Source: Streptomyces pseudovenezuelae
GTDB lineage: Bacteria; Actinomycetota; Actinomycetes; Streptomycetales; Streptomycetaceae
Length of the DNA: 64,000 bases
Reading direction: 5' to 3'
Assembly: GCF_029892565.1 (NCBI RefSeq)
Contig: NZ_JARXVH010000004.1
Coordinates: 372,001-436,000 of the forward strand
In this document: positions 36,272 to 45,304 of the stretch, piece after piece
How the letters are laid out: each line of letters begins with the position of its first letter
How positions within the stretch are numbered: position 1 is the first letter of the stretch
Translations under genes and position numbers: made by a program
The notes under the pieces: generated by a model
Told to the model about the DNA's origin: nothing
What the model saw: the letters and a program-made list of their open reading frames with translations, nothing else
Database searches by the model: none

Positions 36272-36910
36272 TCACTCGCCGCCGTACAGCTCGCGCTTGT
36301 CGATGTAGCGCACGACTCCGTCCGGCACCATGTACCAGATGGGGTCTCCCTTGGCGACTCTCGCACGACAGTCCGTCGAGGAGATGGCGAGCGCGGGAAC
36401 CTCCACGAGAGAGACACCACCCTCGGGGAGTCCACGGTCCGTCAGCTGGTGCCCGGGCCGGGTGCAGCCGATGAAGTGCGCGAGGGAGAACAGCTCCTCC
36501 GAGTCGCGCCAGGTGAGGATCTGGCCCAGGGCGTCGGCGCCGGTGATGAAGAAGAGGTCCGCGTCCGGGTTGAGCGCGCGCAGGTCGCGCAGGGTGTCCA
36601 CGGTGTAGGTCGGGCCGCCGCGGTCGATGTCGATACGGCTCACCGAGAACTGGGGGTTCTCCGCCGTCGCGATGACGGTCATCAGATAGCGGTCCTCGGC
36701 CGGGGACACGTCGCGGTGGGTCTTCTGCCACGGCTGGCCGGTCGGGACGAACACCACCTCGTCCAGGGCGAACTGCGCGACGACCTCACTGGCCGCCACG
36801 AGGTGCCCGTGGTGGATCGGGTCGAACGTTCCGCCCATGACGCCGAGGCGGCGCTTGCCGGGGTTCGACGGCGCGTTGCCGGGACCGGTAGGCATGTCCT
36901 GCTCTCCCAT
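36272..36910 (-). CDS. nadD: Nicotinate-nucleotide adenylyltransferase
   Basis: A 212-residue enzyme that converts nicotinate mononucleotide and ATP to deamido-NAD in NAD synthesis. The nucleotidyltransferase motif [12 protein letters not shown] is near residue 26, and the second motif ISSTDCR is close to the C-terminus. Length is usual. A second in-frame ATG (MPTGPGN) five codons downstream is also possible. It heads the unit nadD-LCP-rsfS-phosphatase. Confidence 0.95.
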   Translation of the reverse strand: MGEQDMPTGPGNAPSNPGKRRLGVMGGTFDPIHHGHLVAASEVVAQFALDEVVFVPTGQPWQKTHRDVSPAEDRYLMTVIATAENPQFSVSRIDIDRGGPTYTVDTLRDLRALNPDADLFFITGADALGQILTWRDSEELFSLAHFIGCTRPGHQLTDRGLPEGGVSLVEVPALAISSTDCRARVAKGDPIWYMVPDGVVRYIDKRELYGGE

Positions 36911-36955
36911 GCCTGCAGACCCTACCGGCCCGGCCTGAGGATCCCGTCCGGCAGC

Positions 36956-37120
36956 TCAGCGGTCACGGTTGAAGCGGGTGGTGATCCACAGCAGGAGCAG
37001 CAGGAGGAGGAAGGCGCCGCCGCCGGTCACGTAGGGGCTGAGGCTCTCGTGGTTGCCGCCGTGCTCCTCGCCCTCGGCTGCGAGGGTGGCCAACTGGGCT
37101 GCGGTGCTGTGGAAGCTCAT
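36956..37120 (-). CDS. Small single-helix membrane protein
   Basis: A 54-residue protein (MSFHSTAAQLATLAAEG...) with a soluble, histidine-containing N-terminal half and one C-terminal membrane helix (AFLLLLLLLWITTRF) ending in the basic RDR. It resembles small conserved streptomycete membrane proteins found near nadD; the function is unknown. An ATG at 37168 would add 16 residues, but neither start has a strong ribosome site. Confidence 0.65.
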   Translation of the reverse strand: MSFHSTAAQLATLAAEGEEHGGNHESLSPYVTGGGAFLLLLLLLWITTRFNRDR

Positions 37121-37252
37121 CTTCGGCAGGACCAATCCGGTGTGGGCGGACAGAGACGTCGGGCCCATGGTAAGCGGGCGGCCGCGCGGCGATCACGCCG
37201 ACTCCGCCGTTGGGGAAGTCCGCGGGGACCGAAGGGGAACTCCGGAGGGTTC

Positions 37253-37414
37253 TCAGTCGTCTTTCCGCTTGTAGCCACGCAGCAGGAACCACGCGGTCAG
37301 CACACAGCCCAGCATCATCACGATCAGTACGACCCGGAGCAGATTCCCGGCCCCTTGCTGCTCGGCCGCGTTCGCGGCCTCGGTGAGCCAGGCGGCCGGG
37401 GGGTTGTGCGGCAT
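37253..37414 (-). CDS. Small single-helix membrane protein
   Basis: A 53-residue protein (MPHNPPAAWLTEAANAAEQQG...) with one membrane helix (RVVLIVMMLGCVLTAWFLL) and a basic tail, RGYKRKDD, probably cytoplasmic. AAGGAG lies 7 nt before the ATG at 37414, giving better start support than for its neighbour. It is similar in size and topology to the gene at 36956, and the pair may be functionally linked. No family assignment is made. Confidence 0.72.
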   Translation of the reverse strand: MPHNPPAAWLTEAANAAEQQGAGNLLRVVLIVMMLGCVLTAWFLLRGYKRKDD

Positions 37415-37538
37415 GCGGGGACTCCTTCGGTGTAGTGCCCGTCCACCGTAACTCCGCCTAGGCTGGGACCGGCTTCGGGGGCGCAAAGGACCGCACAAGG
37501 GTCAGCAAAGGGCCACTCACAGGCAGCTGGGGGAAGAC

Positions 37539-38678
37539 ATGTCCGACGACAGCCACGAGCACAACGGACACGAGAACGTGCCGAGCAGGCAGCGCAGGCG
37601 TTTCCCGGGTATCTCCTCGCGTGCGTACGAGCACCCGGCCGACCGCTCCGCCCTGGTGGCGCTGCGCAAGCTCAGCGGTTTCGACACGGTCTTCAAGGCG
37701 CTCAGCGGGCTGCTGCCCGAGCGCAGTCTCAGGCTGCTGTTCCTGTCCGACTCCGTGCGGGTGTCGGACCAGCAGTTCGCCCACCTCAACGACATGCTGC
37801 GGGACGCGTGTTACATCCTGGACCTGGAGAAGGTCCCGCCGATGTACGTCAGCCAGGACCCGCAGCCCAACGCGATGTGCATCGGCCTGGACGAGCCGAT
37901 CATCGTCGTCACCACCGGCCTGGTCGAGCTGCTCGACGAGGAGGAGATGCGGGCGGTCGTCGGCCACGAGGTGGGCCACGCGCTGTCCGGGCACTCGGTG
38001 TACCGCACGATCCTGCTGTTCCTGACCAGCCTTGCGCTCCGGGTCGCGTGGATCCCGCTGGGCAACGTGGCGATCATGGCGATCGTGACGGCGCTGCGCG
38101 AGTGGTTCCGCAAGTCGGAGCTGTCGGCGGACCGGGCGGGCCTGCTGGTCGGCCAGGACGTGACGGCCTCGATGCGCGGCCTGATGAAGATCGCGGGCGG
38201 CAACCACCTGCACGAGATGAACGTGGACGCCTTCCTGAAGCAGGCCGAGGAGTACGAGGCCGGGGGCGACCTGCGCGACTCCGTGCTGAAGATCCTGAAC
38301 GTGCTGCCGCGCACCCACCCCTTCACCACGGTCCGCGCGGCCGAGCTGAAGAAGTGGGCCGAGTCCCGCGACTTCCAGCGGCTGATGGACGGGCACTACC
38401 CGCGCCGCGACGAGGACAAGAACACCTCGGTCACGGACTCCTTCCGCGAGTCCGCCGCGAGTTACGCGAGCAATGTGAAGAGCTCCAAGGACCCGCTGAT
38501 GAAGCTCGTCAGCGACATCGCGGGCGGCGCCGGCGACCTGGGCGGCCGGGTCCGCCGAGGCTTCGGCGGCTTCGGGAACTCGACCCCGGGGGAGAACGGC
38601 TCGGCGGACGGGCCGCCCACCGACACCCCTCCCACGGAGCAGCCCCCGAAGGACACCCCGCCGCGGGACGGCGACTGA
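37539..38678 (+). CDS. M48 family metallopeptidase
   Basis: A 379-residue zinc protease of the HtpX/Ste24 (M48) family. The catalytic motif is HEVGH at residues 143-147 in VVGHEVGHALSGH, followed by hydrophobic segments (TILLFLTSLALRV, LGNVAIMAIV) and the third zinc ligand in KSELSADRAGL. The final 60 residues are Pro/Thr-rich and probably disordered. In bacteria HtpX-type enzymes degrade misfolded membrane proteins, but M48 members vary. It is the only plus-strand gene between the redox pair and the pyruvyltransferase apart from the GT87 remnant. Confidence 0.92.
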   Translation: MSDDSHEHNGHENVPSRQRRRFPGISSRAYEHPADRSALVALRKLSGFDTVFKALSGLLPERSLRLLFLSDSVRVSDQQFAHLNDMLRDACYILDLEKVPPMYVSQDPQPNAMCIGLDEPIIVVTTGLVELLDEEEMRAVVGHEVGHALSGHSVYRTILLFLTSLALRVAWIPLGNVAIMAIVTALREWFRKSELSADRAGLLVGQDVTASMRGLMKIAGGNHLHEMNVDAFLKQAEEYEAGGDLRDSVLKILNVLPRTHPFTTVRAAELKKWAESRDFQRLMDGHYPRRDEDKNTSVTDSFRESAASYASNVKSSKDPLMKLVSDIAGGAGDLGGRVRRGFGGFGNSTPGENGSADGPPTDTPPTEQPPKDTPPRDGD

Positions 38679-38732
38679 CAGAGGGCGGAACCGAGAGCTT
38701 CAGGGCCGGCGAGGCGTATGCCCCGCCGGCTC

Positions 38733-39803
38733 TCAGATTTTGGGCTGCGCGCTCGTCGCCAGCGTCCCGCACAGCGCCGTCGCGCTGCCCGTGGCGTACG
38801 GGTCCGTGCCCGCCGGGCCGCCCGCCTTCGCCGTCTCGCCGGCCAGCAGCGGGTGGAGGTGGTTGGTCGAGTCCTCGGTGCAGGACAGCGGGCCGGCCTG
38901 GACGTAGGAGACGACCAACTGGGCCTGGTGCAGGCGCAGATCGTCGCGGTCGAAGCGGAACTGCAGCTCGCGCCGGACGGTGAAGAGCGAGGCCGGGGTC
39001 TTGGCGTCGGCGCCGGCCGGCCGCAGCGCGTAGACGAAGGTGTGGTCGGCGGTGACCTCAAGGGTGGAGGAGTCCGTCTCGGCGGCCTGGAGCGTGCCCT
39101 GGACCCGGATCTTCCGGTCGGCGAGCTGCGCCTCGCGCGCGTCGAAGCGAACCAGCCATCCGGTGGGCGCGTGCCGCCCGTCGGCGGTCGGGTGCTCGAA
39201 ACTCTGGTCGAACTGGTCGAGTTGGGCGCCGTCGAGGATGACCCGTACAGGGCGGACGTCCTGCCCGCTGATCACGTCGGGGTAGAGCGAGGACCGTACG
39301 AGGTAGTCCTTGGCCGTGGTCAGCGCGGTGACGACCTGGCTGTCCGAGAAGTGCGCGGTGCGCCGCGAGGCGGGCAGCGGGATTCCCTCGGCGCCGACCA
39401 GGTACTGCGCGGCGGGGCTGTGCGCGTACAGCGACTCGGCATCGGCCGCTCCGGGCACCTCGCTCTGCGGGGCGAGCGGGATGACGGTCATCCGCAGGGG
39501 CTCGACGGGCTGCGCGGTCGCGGGTGACTGGTAGGGATGCCGTACGCCCATGTAGATCGCGGTGCCGAAGGCCACGGCGATCAGCAGGACCAGGGCCAGC
39601 GCCTGCCGGGACAGGCCCCGGCGCAGTGGCGGGCGGCGGCGGACGGCGGGCGCGTGGTCGGCGATGCGCTCCTGCGCGGAGAACTCCTGGAGCCGGGCAG
39701 CACGGACGAACGATTCGTCGAAGACGACGGATCGGTACTCGTCCTCACCACCTCCGGGGCCGCCCTCGGGAGTCCCCTCAGGTGGGTTTCCAGGCCCGCC
39801 CAT
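38733..39803 (-). CDS. Single-pass membrane protein with large extracytoplasmic domain
   Basis: A 356-residue protein. The cytoplasmic N-terminus carries SVVFDESFVRAARLQEFSAQERI, a motif shared with the next gene. One membrane helix follows (ALALVLLIAVAFGTAIYMGV, about residues 68-87), then an external domain of about 260 residues with two Cys (LSCTED, ALCGTL) that could form a disulfide. It looks like a conserved streptomycete membrane protein; the biochemical role is unknown. The weak ribosome site makes the ATG at 39803 somewhat uncertain. Confidence 0.78.
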   Translation of the reverse strand: MGGPGNPPEGTPEGGPGGGEDEYRSVVFDESFVRAARLQEFSAQERIADHAPAVRRRPPLRRGLSRQALALVLLIAVAFGTAIYMGVRHPYQSPATAQPVEPLRMTVIPLAPQSEVPGAADAESLYAHSPAAQYLVGAEGIPLPASRRTAHFSDSQVVTALTTAKDYLVRSSLYPDVISGQDVRPVRVILDGAQLDQFDQSFEHPTADGRHAPTGWLVRFDAREAQLADRKIRVQGTLQAAETDSSTLEVTADHTFVYALRPAGADAKTPASLFTVRRELQFRFDRDDLRLHQAQLVVSYVQAGPLSCTEDSTNHLHPLLAGETAKAGGPAGTDPYATGSATALCGTLATSAQPKI

Positions 39804-39903
39804 ATCTTCAGGGTAGGTCTCAGGAGGCTCAGGTAAACGCCCTGATGTGCGACAACTTCTGACAGGTTCTCACCAGGACCGCACACCGACGGCCGGGGAC
39901 CGC

Positions 39904-40518
39904 TCAGGGCGTGCGCGGGATCACCGAGACGGCTGGCTGGGAGTAGTCGGCGGAGGCGGACGGCGGCGGTGCGCTGCCCTGCTCCAGACCGGTCGAGGCG
40001 GGCGCCGGCACCCGGTCGCGGCTGCCGCCCGAGGAGGCACCCCGGTAGACCGCCGAGAAGGCCAGCGCGACCATGCCGATGCCCATCACGAGGGCGAGCA
40101 TCCAGGCGACGGGACGATGCCAGCGGACCTGTTTGCCGTACGTCCCCGGGGCGCCGTAGCGACGTGCCCAGCCCTCGGTGTCGTCGGTGTCGTCCAGGTC
40201 GTCGAGTTCGGGATCTTGGCCGAAACCGGTGCGGCCGCCGGCGCCGTACCCGTCCTCGTAGCGCTCGCCCGTGCCGTGCGTCCGGCGGGCTTCCGCCTCG
40301 GAGGCCTCTGCTCTCGCCTGGGCAGCGGCCAGCAGGCGTTCGACGGCGGTCGGCTCGTGCACCACGGCCGCTCGTACGAAGGCCTCGTCGAAGACCACGG
40401 ATGCGAACTCTTCGTCCGACATTCCGCGGTCGTGGTCGTCGTCGGGCTCCCAGCCGTCAGGGAACGGCGTGCCCCCCACGTCCTCCGGCACCTCTCCAGA
40501 GTAGACCTGGGGGGTCAA
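39904..40518 (-). CDS. Single-pass membrane protein sharing the SVVFDE..FVRAA motif
   Basis: A 204-residue protein with an acidic cytoplasmic N-terminus containing FASVVFDEAFVRAAVVHEPTA, an Ala/Arg/Glu-rich helix, a disordered stretch, one membrane helix (WMLALVMGIGMVALAFSAVY) and a short Pro/Ser-rich external tail. The N-terminal motif matches that of the downstream gene at 38733 almost residue for residue, although the rest differs. The start is uncertain: TTG at 40518 has no ribosome site, and GTG codons near 40491 and 40482 are alternatives. Confidence 0.7.
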   Translation of the reverse strand: MTPQVYSGEVPEDVGGTPFPDGWEPDDDHDRGMSDEEFASVVFDEAFVRAAVVHEPTAVERLLAAAQARAEASEAEARRTHGTGERYEDGYGAGGRTGFGQDPELDDLDDTDDTEGWARRYGAPGTYGKQVRWHRPVAWMLALVMGIGMVALAFSAVYRGASSGGSRDRVPAPASTGLEQGSAPPPSASADYSQPAVSVIPRTP

Positions 40519-40575
40519 TTTGGGCAGACGGTATGGAAATTCATCCGCCTGCTGAGACGCCCCGTCGGCCGGGGG

Positions 40576-41862
40576 TCAGCGCCGGATGTGGCCGTCGCCG
40601 GTGACGATGTACTTGGTGCTGGTCAGCTCCGGCAGGCCCATGGGGCCCCGGGCGTGCAGCTTCTGGGTGGAGATGCCGATCTCCGCGCCGAAGCCGAACT
40701 GGCCGCCGTCGGTGAAGCGCGTGGAGGCGTTCACGGCGACCGTGGTGGAGTCGACCAGCTGGGTGAAACGGCGGGCGGCCTGCTGGGAGGTGGTGACGAT
40801 GGCCTCGGTGTGCCCTGAGCTCCACAGCCGGATGTGCTCGACGGCCTTGTCGAGGGAGTCCACCACGGCGGCGGCGATGTCGTAGGAGAGGTACTCGGTG
40901 TCCCAGTCCTCCAAGGTGGCCTCGACGACGGTCGCCTCGGAGTCCTTCGCGTACGCCAGCACCCGCGGGTCGGCGTGCACGGTCACCCCGGCCTCGGCGA
41001 GGGCGTCCAGGGCCCGCGGCAGGAACTCGGCGGCGATGTCCTGGTGGACCAGGAGGGTCTCGGCGGCGTTGCAGACGCTGGGCCGCTGGGCCTTGGAGTT
41101 GATCAGGATGTCGACGGCCATGTCGAGGTCGGCGTGGGCGTCGACGTAGACGTGGCAGTTGCCGACGCCGGTCTCGATCACGGGGACCGTGGACTCGGCG
41201 ACGACGGTCTGGATCAGGGAGGCGCCGCCGCGCGGGATGAGCACGTCGACCAGGCCGCGGGCGCGCATCAGCTCGCGCACGCTCTCGCGGCTCTCGCCGG
41301 GCACCAGCTGCACGGCGTCGGCGGGCAGTCCGGCGCCGCCCACGGCGTCCCGCAGCACCCGCACGAGGGCGGTGTTCGACTCGTAGGCGGAGGCCGAGCC
41401 GCGCAGCAGGACCGCGTTGCCGGACTTCAGGCAGAGGGCGGCGGCGTCGACCGTCACGTTCGGGCGGGCCTCGTAGATGATGCCGACGACCCCGAGCGGG
41501 ACGCGGACCTGGCGCAGGTCGATGCCGTTGGGCAGGGTCGAGCCGCGGACGACCTCGCCGACCGGGTCGGGCAGCGCGACGACGTCGCGTACGTCGGAGG
41601 CGATGGCGCGCACCCGCTCCGGGGTGAGCGTCAGCCGGTCGATGACCGCCTCGCTGGTGCCGGCCGCCCGGGCCTTGGCGATGTCCTTGGCGTTGGCCTC
41701 GACGATCTCGCTCGTGCGGACCTCCAACGCGTCCGCGACGGCGAGCAGCGCGTCGTCCTTCACCGCGCGCGGCAGCGGGGCGAGGTCGGCGGCGGCGGAT
41801 TTGGCGCGGTAGGCGGCCCGGGTGACCGGGGACATGGAGTCGTACGGCGAAAGCGTGGTCAT
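40576..41862 (-). CDS. proA: Glutamate-5-semialdehyde dehydrogenase
   Basis: A 428-residue NADPH-dependent reductase for the second step of proline synthesis, converting glutamyl-5-phosphate to glutamate-5-semialdehyde. Aldehyde dehydrogenase-fold signatures include [17 protein letters not shown], the LLVRGS-type [11 protein letters not shown], and the active-site Cys in [11 protein letters not shown]. Length is typical. It is on the same strand as proB with one small gene between, a common actinobacterial arrangement. Confidence 0.96.
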   Translation of the reverse strand: MTTLSPYDSMSPVTRAAYRAKSAAADLAPLPRAVKDDALLAVADALEVRTSEIVEANAKDIAKARAAGTSEAVIDRLTLTPERVRAIASDVRDVVALPDPVGEVVRGSTLPNGIDLRQVRVPLGVVGIIYEARPNVTVDAAALCLKSGNAVLLRGSASAYESNTALVRVLRDAVGGAGLPADAVQLVPGESRESVRELMRARGLVDVLIPRGGASLIQTVVAESTVPVIETGVGNCHVYVDAHADLDMAVDILINSKAQRPSVCNAAETLLVHQDIAAEFLPRALDALAEAGVTVHADPRVLAYAKDSEATVVEATLEDWDTEYLSYDIAAAVVDSLDKAVEHIRLWSSGHTEAIVTTSQQAARRFTQLVDSTTVAVNASTRFTDGGQFGFGAEIGISTQKLHARGPMGLPELTSTKYIVTGDGHIRR

Positions 41863-41923
41863 GCCCGCAGCGTAGTGCTCCGGACGGGTGCGTCCAGCGT
41901 GTATTCCACACCCCGAGACGGGT

Positions 41924-42364
41924 TCAAAAGGGGTGAACCCCCACCGGGCTCGCGGGCGGTGGGCCGTATCCCTCGGCCAGGCGCTGGTGGTAGGTCTGGC
42001 GGTCGATGACCTCCAGGCCGACGATCTCCCAGGGCGGCAGCTTGGCGGTCTGGCGGTGCTCGCCCCACAGGCGCAGCGCGACGGCGGCCGCGTCGTGCAG
42101 GTCGCGCGCCTCCTCCCAGTAGCGGATCTCCGCGTGGTCGTTGGCGTAGCGGCTGGTCAGCAGGAAGGGATGGTCGTGGGCCAGCTGTTCCAGGCCCCGG
42201 CGCACCTCGGTGAGCGGGGTCTCGTCGCCGGAGACGCTGAGGGTGATGTGCCACAGGCGCGGCAGGTCCGCCGGCTCCGCGTACCGCTCGCCGGCCGCGA
42301 CGCTGGTCAGGGCCCGCTCCTCGCCGGTCGCGCGGGAGGCGGCCCCGGGGCGCACTCGTCTCAC
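41924..42364 (-). CDS. Hypothetical protein between proB and proA
   Basis: A 146-residue protein, [15 protein letters not shown]..., with a clear start: GAAGGAGG lies 7 nt before GTG 42364. The core from [36 protein letters not shown] to [19 protein letters not shown] alternates strands and helices in a way consistent with a ferredoxin-like (ACT- or RAM-like) fold. The name is unknown. Its conserved-looking place between proB and proA might suggest a link to proline metabolism, but nothing in the sequence shows it. Confidence 0.78.
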   Translation of the reverse strand: MRRVRPGAASRATGEERALTSVAAGERYAEPADLPRLWHITLSVSGDETPLTEVRRGLEQLAHDHPFLLTSRYANDHAEIRYWEEARDLHDAAAVALRLWGEHRQTAKLPPWEIVGLEVIDRQTYHQRLAEGYGPPPASPVGVHPF

Positions 42365-42498
42365 GACGGCCTCCTTCACCAAAGGTCGAGCGGTGCTCGC
42401 GCGGATTGTGTCCCTGAGACAAAGTTGAGCAGGCCGGGGGCCGCCGCGTGGCACTTTTGCGGAACGTCCACCACCGGGGGGCGGACGTTTCGGCCCAA

Positions 42499-43626
42499 TT
42501 ACGGGTGCAGGACGACGAGGTCGTCCCTGTGTACGACCTCCCGCTCGTACGCGGCACCCAACTCGCGCGCGAGCTCCCGCGTCGAACGTCCGATCAACTG
42601 GGGGATCTCCTTGGCGTCGAAGTTGACGAGCCCCCGGGCCACCGCGCGCCCGGTGCCGTCGCGCAGCTCGACCGGGTCGCCGGCGCTGAACTCGCCCTCG
42701 ACGGAGGCGATCCCGGCCGGCAGCAGCGAGGTGCGCCGCTCCACGACCGCCCGTACCGCGCCGTCGTCCAGGGTGATCGAGCCCTGCGGGGTGGAGGCGT
42801 GCTGGAGCCACAGCAGCCGGTCGGCGGAGCGCTTGCCGGTGGCGTGGAAGTAGGTGCCGGTGTCGCGGCCGGAGAGCGCCTCGGCCGCGTGCACCGCGCT
42901 GGTCAGCACCACGGGGATGCCGGCGGCGGCGGCGATCCGGGCGGCCTCGACCTTGGTGACCATGCCGCCGGTGCCGACCCCGGCCTTGCCGGAGCTGCCG
43001 ATCTCGACGTGCGCGAGGTCCTCGGGTCCGCGTACCTCCGCTATCCGCGAGGTGCCGGGCCTGCTGGGGTCGCCGTCGTAGACGCCGTCGACGTCGGAGA
43101 GCAGGACCAGGAGGTCGGCGTGGACGAGGTGGGCGACGAGGGCGGCGAGGCGGTCGTTGTCGCCGAAGCGGATCTCGTCGGTGGCGACGGTGTCGTTCTC
43201 GTTGACGACGGGGAGCGCGCCCATCGCGAGCAGCTTGTCGAGGGTGCGGGAGGCGTTGCGGTGGTGGGCGCGGCGGCTCATGTCGTCGCTGGTGAGCAGG
43301 ACCTGTCCGACGCGGACGCCGTAGCGGGCGAAGGAGGCGGTGTAGCGGGCGACCAGGAGGCCCTGGCCGACGCTGGCGGCGGCCTGCTGGCGGGCCAGGT
43401 CCCGGGGGCGGCGGCGCAGGCCCAGCGGGGCCAGGCCGGCGGCGATGGCACCGGAGGAGACGAGGACGACCTCGCGCTCCCCTCCGCCGCGGCTCTTGGC
43501 GAGGACGTCGACGAGCGCGTCCACCCGGTCGGCGTCCAGGCCGCCCGCCGCGGTGGTCAGCGACGAGGAGCCCACCTTGACGACGATCCTGCGGGCTTGC
43601 GCCACGGCCTGCCTTGCCCCTGCCAC
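42499..43626 (-). CDS. proB: Glutamate 5-kinase
   Basis: A 375-residue enzyme that phosphorylates glutamate in the first step of proline synthesis. The amino-acid-kinase domain (RRIVVKVGSSSLT, VSSGAIAAG, NENDTVATDEIRFGDND, GVGTGGMVTKVEAA) is followed by a C-terminal PUA domain (LLPAGIASVEGEFSAGDPVEL). GTG 43626 matches the usual N-terminus (VAGARQAVAQARR); an ATG at 43737 is probably not used. proB is normally next to obg in streptomycetes; here a wall-polymer locus of about 10 kb lies between them. Confidence 0.96.
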   Translation of the reverse strand: MAGARQAVAQARRIVVKVGSSSLTTAAGGLDADRVDALVDVLAKSRGGGEREVVLVSSGAIAAGLAPLGLRRRPRDLARQQAAASVGQGLLVARYTASFARYGVRVGQVLLTSDDMSRRAHHRNASRTLDKLLAMGALPVVNENDTVATDEIRFGDNDRLAALVAHLVHADLLVLLSDVDGVYDGDPSRPGTSRIAEVRGPEDLAHVEIGSSGKAGVGTGGMVTKVEAARIAAAAGIPVVLTSAVHAAEALSGRDTGTYFHATGKRSADRLLWLQHASTPQGSITLDDGAVRAVVERRTSLLPAGIASVEGEFSAGDPVELRDGTGRAVARGLVNFDAKEIPQLIGRSTRELARELGAAYEREVVHRDDLVVLHP

Positions 43627-43764
43627 CTTGCTCTTCCGTCCCCTCGCACGCTCGGGCTGCACCGCCCGGCAATCTACGCGAACGGGGCTTCCCGCCGCGC
43701 GGCATTCCAGTCCCCGGACACCGTCGAGTAACGGCATCCTCACGCCCCGCTTACGGCAAAAAGG

Positions 43765-43793
43765 TTGCACTGGTTGCTTATAGAAATTAAAGG
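43765..43793 (+). promoter_or_regulatory. Weak promoter candidate for the pyruvyltransferase gene
   Basis: TTGCAC and TAAAGG are separated by 17 bp in an unusually AT-rich stretch (43750-43810) of the proB/pyruvyltransferase divergent gap. The -10 fit is poor, so this is only a suggestion. Confidence 0.25.
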
Positions 43794-43838
43794 CGACACA
43801 AACATAAGTTGAACTCTGTGCCACCTACAGTTCGCCGC

Positions 43839-45245
43839 GTGAAGCGCATACTCCTCAGGTCGGGCAAGAGCCCGTACGACGTCGTGCCGGTCGAACAGGC
43901 CCTCCACCAAGACGTCTTCGCCACAAACTCGGGCAACCTGATCTTCAGCGACGCCTCCCACAAGATCCTTCAGACGCCGGACACCGAGGTGGTCTCGAAC
44001 GGGATCCGGACCGACATCGCGGCGGCGGACCGCATCAACGAGGAGTACGACGCCTTCGTCGTGCCCCTCGCCAACGCGTTCCGGCCCTCCTTCGAGCCCC
44101 AGTTGCAGCGGCTGACCCGGCTGATATCCCGGCTGAAGATCCCGGTCGTGGTGCTGGGCATCGGCGCACAGGCGGGCCTGAACTACAACGCGGCGCGGCT
44201 GAAGCCGATGGAGGAGACGGTGCGCGGCTTCGTCTCCGCCGTCCTCGACCGCAGCGCCTCGATCGGGGTGCGCGGCGAGTTCACCGAGACGTACCTGCGC
44301 GACCTGGGCTTCCAGGACGTCGAACTGATCGGCTGCCCCTCGCTGTTCATGTACGGCAAGGAACTGACCGTGCAGAAGGGGGCGTCGGAGCTCACCGCCG
44401 CGTCCCGGATCGCGGTCAACGGCTCGCACAGCGCGGTGCAGAAGCAGGGCCTGGACAAGGTCATCGCCCGCGCCCACGCCCGCTATCCGCACCTGACCTT
44501 CATCGGCCAGAACCTCAGCGACGCGCAGCAGCTGCACTGGCGGGACCTGTCCCACCCGAACGCGACGGTGACCGCGATGCCGACGCACCCCGACCACCCG
44601 ATGTACCGGGAGGACAAGGCGCGCGTCTACATCGACCCGATCACCTGGATCGACGACCTGCGCGACTACGACTTCTCCTTCGGCTCCCGCATCCACGGCA
44701 ACATCGCGGCGCTGCTCGCGGGCACGCCCGCCACGGTGCTGTGCAGCGACTCGCGGACGCTGGAGCTGTGCCGGTACTTCGAGATCCCGCACCGCCGGAT
44801 CGACGAGCTGCGCGAGAATCCCGAGGCAGCGGACCCGGCCGCGCTGTACGCGGAGGCCGACTTCAGCGGCCTGGTCGGCAACCATCACGAGCGCTTCGAG
44901 CGGTTCACGTCCTTCCTGGACCGCAACGGCCTGGAGAACACGTTCACACACGGCGACGGTGGCGCGGCCTACGACGCCCGCATGAAGGAGCTGACCTTCC
45001 CGGCCGGCATCCGCCCCTGGAACGACGCGGACGTCTCCTCGCTGACGACCCGGTTCGGCTGGCTGCAGAGCCGTATCACCGAACTGTCCCTGGACAACGC
45101 CCAGTTGAAGCGCGACCTGGCCCGCGGCGCGGCGAAGGCGGCCAAGGCGGCGGCGCCGAAGGCGGTCGCGACCCCGTCCGTCTACCGCCGGGCCCGCCGC
45201 GTGGTGGCCCGCCCGATCCGCCGGGCACTGCAGTCGGGCAAGTAG
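43839..45245 (+). CDS. Polysaccharide pyruvyl transferase family protein
   Basis: A protein of about 468 residues from VKRILLRSGKSP, of the CsaB/WcaK type, which adds ketal-linked pyruvate from PEP to a surface sugar. The GT-B-like core contains VVVLGIGAQAGLNY, ASIGVRGEFTETYLRDLG, and the family signature DFSFGSRIHGNIAALLAGTP with its conserved His. The C-terminal 60 residues form a helical then Arg/Ala/Lys-rich tail that could touch membrane or polyanion. Possible starts are TTG 43809, GTG 43818 and GTG 43839; none has a strong ribosome site. It is convergent with the TarS-like GT2 gene. Confidence 0.85.
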   Translation: MKRILLRSGKSPYDVVPVEQALHQDVFATNSGNLIFSDASHKILQTPDTEVVSNGIRTDIAAADRINEEYDAFVVPLANAFRPSFEPQLQRLTRLISRLKIPVVVLGIGAQAGLNYNAARLKPMEETVRGFVSAVLDRSASIGVRGEFTETYLRDLGFQDVELIGCPSLFMYGKELTVQKGASELTAASRIAVNGSHSAVQKQGLDKVIARAHARYPHLTFIGQNLSDAQQLHWRDLSHPNATVTAMPTHPDHPMYREDKARVYIDPITWIDDLRDYDFSFGSRIHGNIAALLAGTPATVLCSDSRTLELCRYFEIPHRRIDELRENPEAADPAALYAEADFSGLVGNHHERFERFTSFLDRNGLENTFTHGDGGAAYDARMKELTFPAGIRPWNDADVSSLTTRFGWLQSRITELSLDNAQLKRDLARGAAKAAKAAAPKAVATPSVYRRARRVVARPIRRALQSGK

Positions 45246-45265
45246 AAGTCGCGACAGCAGCCGAT

Positions 45266-45296
45266 ACGGCCGTACAGCCCCTGGCTGTACGGCCGT
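45266..45296. terminator. Bidirectional hairpin between pyruvyltransferase and GT2 genes
   Basis: A 14-bp perfect stem, ACGGCCGTACAGCC paired with GGCTGTACGGCCGT, closes a 3-nt loop. It lies in the 59-bp gap between two convergent genes and so can terminate both. Confidence 0.85.
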
Positions 45297-45304
45297 TGCC
45301 GTCG

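Noticed and set aside
43740..44951. 403-codon minus-strand frame opposite the pyruvyltransferase
   Set aside because: No recognisable motifs and wrong codon-position bias; shadow of the plus-strand gene.
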